Source of the DNA: an uncultured Alphaproteobacteria bacterium
GTDB lineage: Bacteria > Pseudomonadota > Alphaproteobacteria > RF32 > CAG-239
Direction: 5' to 3'
Length of the DNA stretch: 64,000 bases
NCBI GenBank assembly: GCA_949297415.1
Contig: CASFSV010000036.1
Coordinates: 1 to 64,000, forward strand
Below are positions 61,366 to 64,000 of the stretch, in pieces. The notes beneath the pieces are model-generated. The model was not told the origin of the DNA. It made no database searches and saw only the letters and a list, made by a program, of their open reading frames with translations. The translations under genes were made by a program, and so were the position numbers. Within the stretch, counting starts at the first letter, position 1. Each line of letters opens with the position of its first letter.

Positions 61366-61919
61366 TTTATATGTTTATAATTTTATTGTTGGCAGCGATT
61401 GTTTTGTTTCTGGGTATTTGGGTTAAATCCCATGCAGATGCACAAAAAGAAGCAAAATATTTCGAACAACAGTCACGGTGTAAGCACAAACATTTCCATA
61501 CAGCAACCAAACCGAAATCTAACAATTCAGACGAAAGTACTGAAGATACAAACAACAAAAGTTTGTATGAAGGTCTTGAAGAATTGCTAAAAAGTTTGGA
61601 GGAATTAAGAGCCGCACTGGAGGAAATGCAGCGTATCAGACAAGAATATTACCGAAATAGATGCAATGGCAACAGTAACCGTAGCAGTAGCAGCAATAGT
61701 GGTAATCAAGGGAATATTCGGTCAAAGGAAGCCTACGAAATTTTTAAGCTAACCCCCGCAACGCTGACCGAAGCAAACTTAAAAAAATCTTATCGTGAAT
61801 TAGTGAAACAATACCATCCGGATAGAAACAAAGCGCCGAATGCAACTGAAAGATTTCAAAAAATTCAGTTATATCATGCACTTTTGCAGGAGGAATTGAA
61901 AGCTAAAAATTTCAGATAA
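61350..61919 (+). CDS. Membrane-anchored protein with C-terminal J domain, 189 aa
   Basis: N-terminal TM helix (about 2-25), charged middle, Ser/Asn/Gly-rich linker, and a C-terminal J domain ('FKLTPATLTEANLKKSYREL', 'KQYHPDRNKAPNATERF') very similar to that of the 262-aa neighbour, including HPD. The ATG at 61350 has AAGGA four bases upstream and lies inside the short frame 61327-61365. Duplicate of the neighbouring gene with a diverged middle. Predicted DnaK recruiter at the membrane. Confidence 0.83.
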   Translation: MAIVIIYMFIILLLAAIVLFLGIWVKSHADAQKEAKYFEQQSRCKHKHFHTATKPKSNNSDESTEDTNNKSLYEGLEELLKSLEELRAALEEMQRIRQEYYRNRCNGNSNRSSSSNSGNQGNIRSKEAYEIFKLTPATLTEANLKKSYRELVKQYHPDRNKAPNATERFQKIQLYHALLQEELKAKNFR

Positions 61920-61929
61920 GAGAAAGTAA

Positions 61930-61968
61930 AAAAAAGACGTTTCCATAAAGGAAACGTCTTTTTTTATG
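61930..61968. terminator. Bidirectional terminator
   Basis: AAAAAGACGTTTCC, loop ATAAA, GGAAACGTCTTTTT between the J-domain gene and the convergent 476-aa gene. Confidence 0.88.
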
Positions 61969-61984
61969 ACACACCTAATATAAC

Positions 61985-63415
61985 TTAGTATCTAGGGTGT
62001 ATTCGACCGGTAATACAACCAATTCTCTCTGGAGAAGAATAATGCAATCCTTCCGCAGGTTTGGTAGCTTCAAAATGATAAGCTAACGAATTAAAAGAGT
62101 TGAAAAGGACTCTCCCCAGCCCAACAGCGGCACAACCTGCGGCACTAACACCGACTTTAGCTACTTGAGCACTTAAATGAGATGAAACTTTGGCTCCAAC
62201 TGTTGCGACATGAGCAATTTTCTTAAGAGTTTTAAACTGCTCAAGCTCCTGTCCGGAAATATTGCGAATATAATCATTGCTATATTGACAATATTCAAAT
62301 TTCCGATCTTGCACCAAAAAGTTTAAGACATTTTCAGAAAAATCGCGTCCCCAAGATTCATACACATACTCTGGCATCAAGAGCATACGTTTTTTAGTAG
62401 CTTTAAAATTCTTGCTGTTAACAATGTTTTTGGAATCAAGAATATTACCCTCAACATCGACGGAAAACAATCTTTCGCCCTGCAAAAACCGTTTTTTGAG
62501 TTCAAACTGATCACGCACTAACGGCAGAGCTTGTTCAAAAGATAAATCAGCATTTCCCACCTTAAGCTCCAACTCATTTGCACCGGAATAAAGGGTAGAA
62601 GAGTAGGGCTGACGAGCGTAATATCCACGTTCGAAACAATGTAGTTTAGGATCTTGAGCCACTTGCTCGTATTGTCCATTTTTAAGCATCAGAGCAAACT
62701 CATGGAACAAAGGTTGCAAATTGCCATAACCGTTAAGTTTTTCAACAATCGGATCGCAGAATTTTGTGTCGAGCGGATTGCCGTTAATCATACAGTTAAA
62801 CGGAACATAGTGGTCAGAAGTTTCATCCTGAGCAATCACCAATGTTTCAGCATTTGGGTCAGTCAACAAACGCCAATTTTGCGGTTTGATATCGGGATAA
62901 TCTCGAGTGAGCTTAGCCGTTTCTTCAGGAAAGAAACGTGTAGCATCATCAAAATCAATTCTGAACCAATCAGCCATAGGCGGTCTTCGGAAGCGATTAA
63001 CCAATGTAATTGGTTTTGTACTTTTGACCACACGTCTCCCATTAGCATGATAACAGACGATTTTATCAGAAAAGACTTTAGCCATCGGAATATTAAGGGC
63101 ATACCGCATCAATGAATCCAAGGCATAGTTACCGGCATCAAAAGCGAGCATATTACCGATTTTCAACCCCCAGATACGTTCACGAAGAACAACTGGAGAA
63201 GTTTCCGCTCCAACTTTTGCCGGAAGTAAATTTGCATTAACCTCAGACAATTCAATTACCTTATCATGCAAAGCCGGAACAATTTCCGGATACGAGCATT
63301 CAGATTTAATCAAAGCAATGTTGCAAGATTTTTGCTGAATTTTTTGCAGTTCAAAAATAGATTGCAGACAAACCCAATAGGCTTGAGCAAGAGTTAAACT
63401 TGTATTTTTTTCCAT
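61985..63415 (-). CDS. Unknown protein, 476 aa
   Basis: Not recognised. Mixed alpha/beta chain without a signal peptide; a weakly hydrophobic Ala/Val/Gly segment near residues 415-440 ('VATVGAKVSSHLSAQVAKVG') precedes the tail. 'FDAGNYALDSLMRYAL' and 'RRPPMADWFRIDFDDATRF' are distinctive but match no motif I know. No Shine-Dalgarno; leader 'ATTAATTTTTACTTTT' before ATG, so it belongs to the A/T-leader gene group. Ends in a strong shared terminator. Confidence 0.7.
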   Translation of the reverse strand: MEKNTSLTLAQAYWVCLQSIFELQKIQQKSCNIALIKSECSYPEIVPALHDKVIELSEVNANLLPAKVGAETSPVVLRERIWGLKIGNMLAFDAGNYALDSLMRYALNIPMAKVFSDKIVCYHANGRRVVKSTKPITLVNRFRRPPMADWFRIDFDDATRFFPEETAKLTRDYPDIKPQNWRLLTDPNAETLVIAQDETSDHYVPFNCMINGNPLDTKFCDPIVEKLNGYGNLQPLFHEFALMLKNGQYEQVAQDPKLHCFERGYYARQPYSSTLYSGANELELKVGNADLSFEQALPLVRDQFELKKRFLQGERLFSVDVEGNILDSKNIVNSKNFKATKKRMLLMPEYVYESWGRDFSENVLNFLVQDRKFEYCQYSNDYIRNISGQELEQFKTLKKIAHVATVGAKVSSHLSAQVAKVGVSAAGCAAVGLGRVLFNSFNSLAYHFEATKPAEGLHYSSPERIGCITGRIHPRY

Positions 63416-63595
63416 AAAAGTAAAAATTAATAGTGATACAAAAAAGATAAATAAAACACAAGAAGTATAGGACAGTTAGACAAAAAGTCAAGTCAAAAAA
63501 ATAAAATTAGAAACCCAAGAAAACATCATTGACAAAACCGGAAAAAATCTTCACAATAGTAAGAAAGGAAAGCAAAGAGGAAAGGAGAGGACAAG

Positions 63596-64000
63596 ATGAC
63601 GCAAAAAGTATGTTTAATCACCGGGGCGACCGGCTTTGTCGGACAAGAAATCTTAAATGAATTGGTGTCATCAGGTCGTAAAGTTTTAGCCTTGGGAGAT
63701 TCAGAAGAAGCTTTCAATCCATTATTGATAAACAATAAGATGATTAAAGCGACGTCAGCGTTGCCGATAACGGCGGAAGCGTTCAAAGAACACAATGTTC
63801 AATTTTGTTTTGGAGATGTAGCAGATATTTCCTTTTTAGCCTCAATATTTAACACAGCCGCCAAGAGTGGGATAGAAATAGAATTTGTATTGCATTTAGC
63901 CGCTGTAAAGAAAGGGAGACAAGTGGCGTTAATGGGCGATGGAACGGCAAATTTATTGGAAGTATGTCGAGCCTATTGGCAGAGTAATCCTGAAACATTT
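63596..64000 (+). CDS. Extended SDR/NAD-dependent epimerase-like protein, cut by window end
   Basis: 135 codons are visible and the frame runs off the right edge. N-terminal Rossmann motif 'LITGATGFVGQEIL' (GxxGxxG), an acidic residue region after the second strand, 'FGDVADISFLASIF' and 'FVLHLAAVKKGRQ' are typical of extended short-chain dehydrogenases acting on nucleotide sugars. ATG 63596 has AAGGAGAGG. Likely a sugar-nucleotide epimerase/dehydratase; specificity needs the missing catalytic Tyr-x-x-x-Lys region. Confidence 0.85.
   Translation, partial: MTQKVCLITGATGFVGQEILNELVSSGRKVLALGDSEEAFNPLLINNKMIKATSALPITAEAFKEHNVQFCFGDVADISFLASIFNTAAKSGIEIEFVLHLAAVKKGRQVALMGDGTANLLEVCRAYWQSNPETF

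Overview
The window is about 64 kb of AT-rich (mostly 35-40% G+C by eye), gene-dense bacterial chromosome. It suggests a Gram-negative alphaproteobacterium living in low oxygen, perhaps a host-gut lineage; the habitat is inference. Signals for this: lexA and umuC both carry the alphaproteobacterial LexA operator GTTC-N7-GTTC; there are outer-membrane-type and lipoprotein genes, Psd, and LPS/capsule-type glycosyltransferases; and there is a set of anaerobe-style redox proteins (rubrerythrin, flavin reductase-rubredoxin fusion, iron-sulfur flavoprotein, acetate kinase). I saw no rRNA, tRNA, insertion sequence or CRISPR array.

Layout. 1-141: the 3' part of a multi-hairpin RNA ending in a terminator. 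0.2-9 kb: mixed housekeeping and accessory genes (GNAT acetyltransferase, archaeal/eukaryote-type proS, glutaredoxin-like lipoprotein, beta-barrel-like protein, rubrerythrin, a pair of membrane-anchored CgeB-like glycosyltransferase paralogues, esterase). 9-20 kb: lexA-mtnN, a DUF805 membrane protein, a histidine phosphatase, an RsmB-type methyltransferase, ackA with a zeta-toxin-like P-loop kinase, an EF-hand protein and a DsbA-like protein. 19.5-30.5 kb: an SPFH protein and a 392-residue unknown, both with clearly higher G+C than their surroundings; a putative cysteine peptidase; SOS-controlled umuC; dut; trkH; a GT-C-type membrane protein.

30.7-44.1 kb holds the most unusual system. Five co-directional genes encode (1) a 1151-residue protein with an HEXXH metallopeptidase-like domain, a 22-residue tandem repeat and a von Willebrand A (VWA) domain, (2) an 880-residue MoxR-like AAA+ ATPase, (3) a 105-residue unknown, and (4, 5) two large proteins with related N-termini. 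They converge on a 1143-residue membrane-anchored protein whose C-terminus may be a cysteine peptidase related to the one at 20983. The layout recalls MoxR-VWA pairs such as CobS-CobT, NorQ-NorD and RavA-ViaA, but the domains are different.

44-48 kb: a large lipoprotein, an unknown and psd. 48-55.6 kb: a surface-glycan island (six glycosyltransferases, a ParB-fold-like protein, a DUF1796 protein). 55.6-64 kb: a YwqK-repeat lipoprotein, an HNH protein, redox genes, two membrane-anchored J-domain genes in a tandem duplication, a 476-residue unknown, and an extended SDR gene cut by the window end.

A recurring theme is a set of mostly unknown genes that lack a Shine-Dalgarno sequence. They have A/T-only leaders, and several have a close TTGACA-N16/17-TATNNT promoter. 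The other genes mostly have clear GGAG-type ribosome sites.
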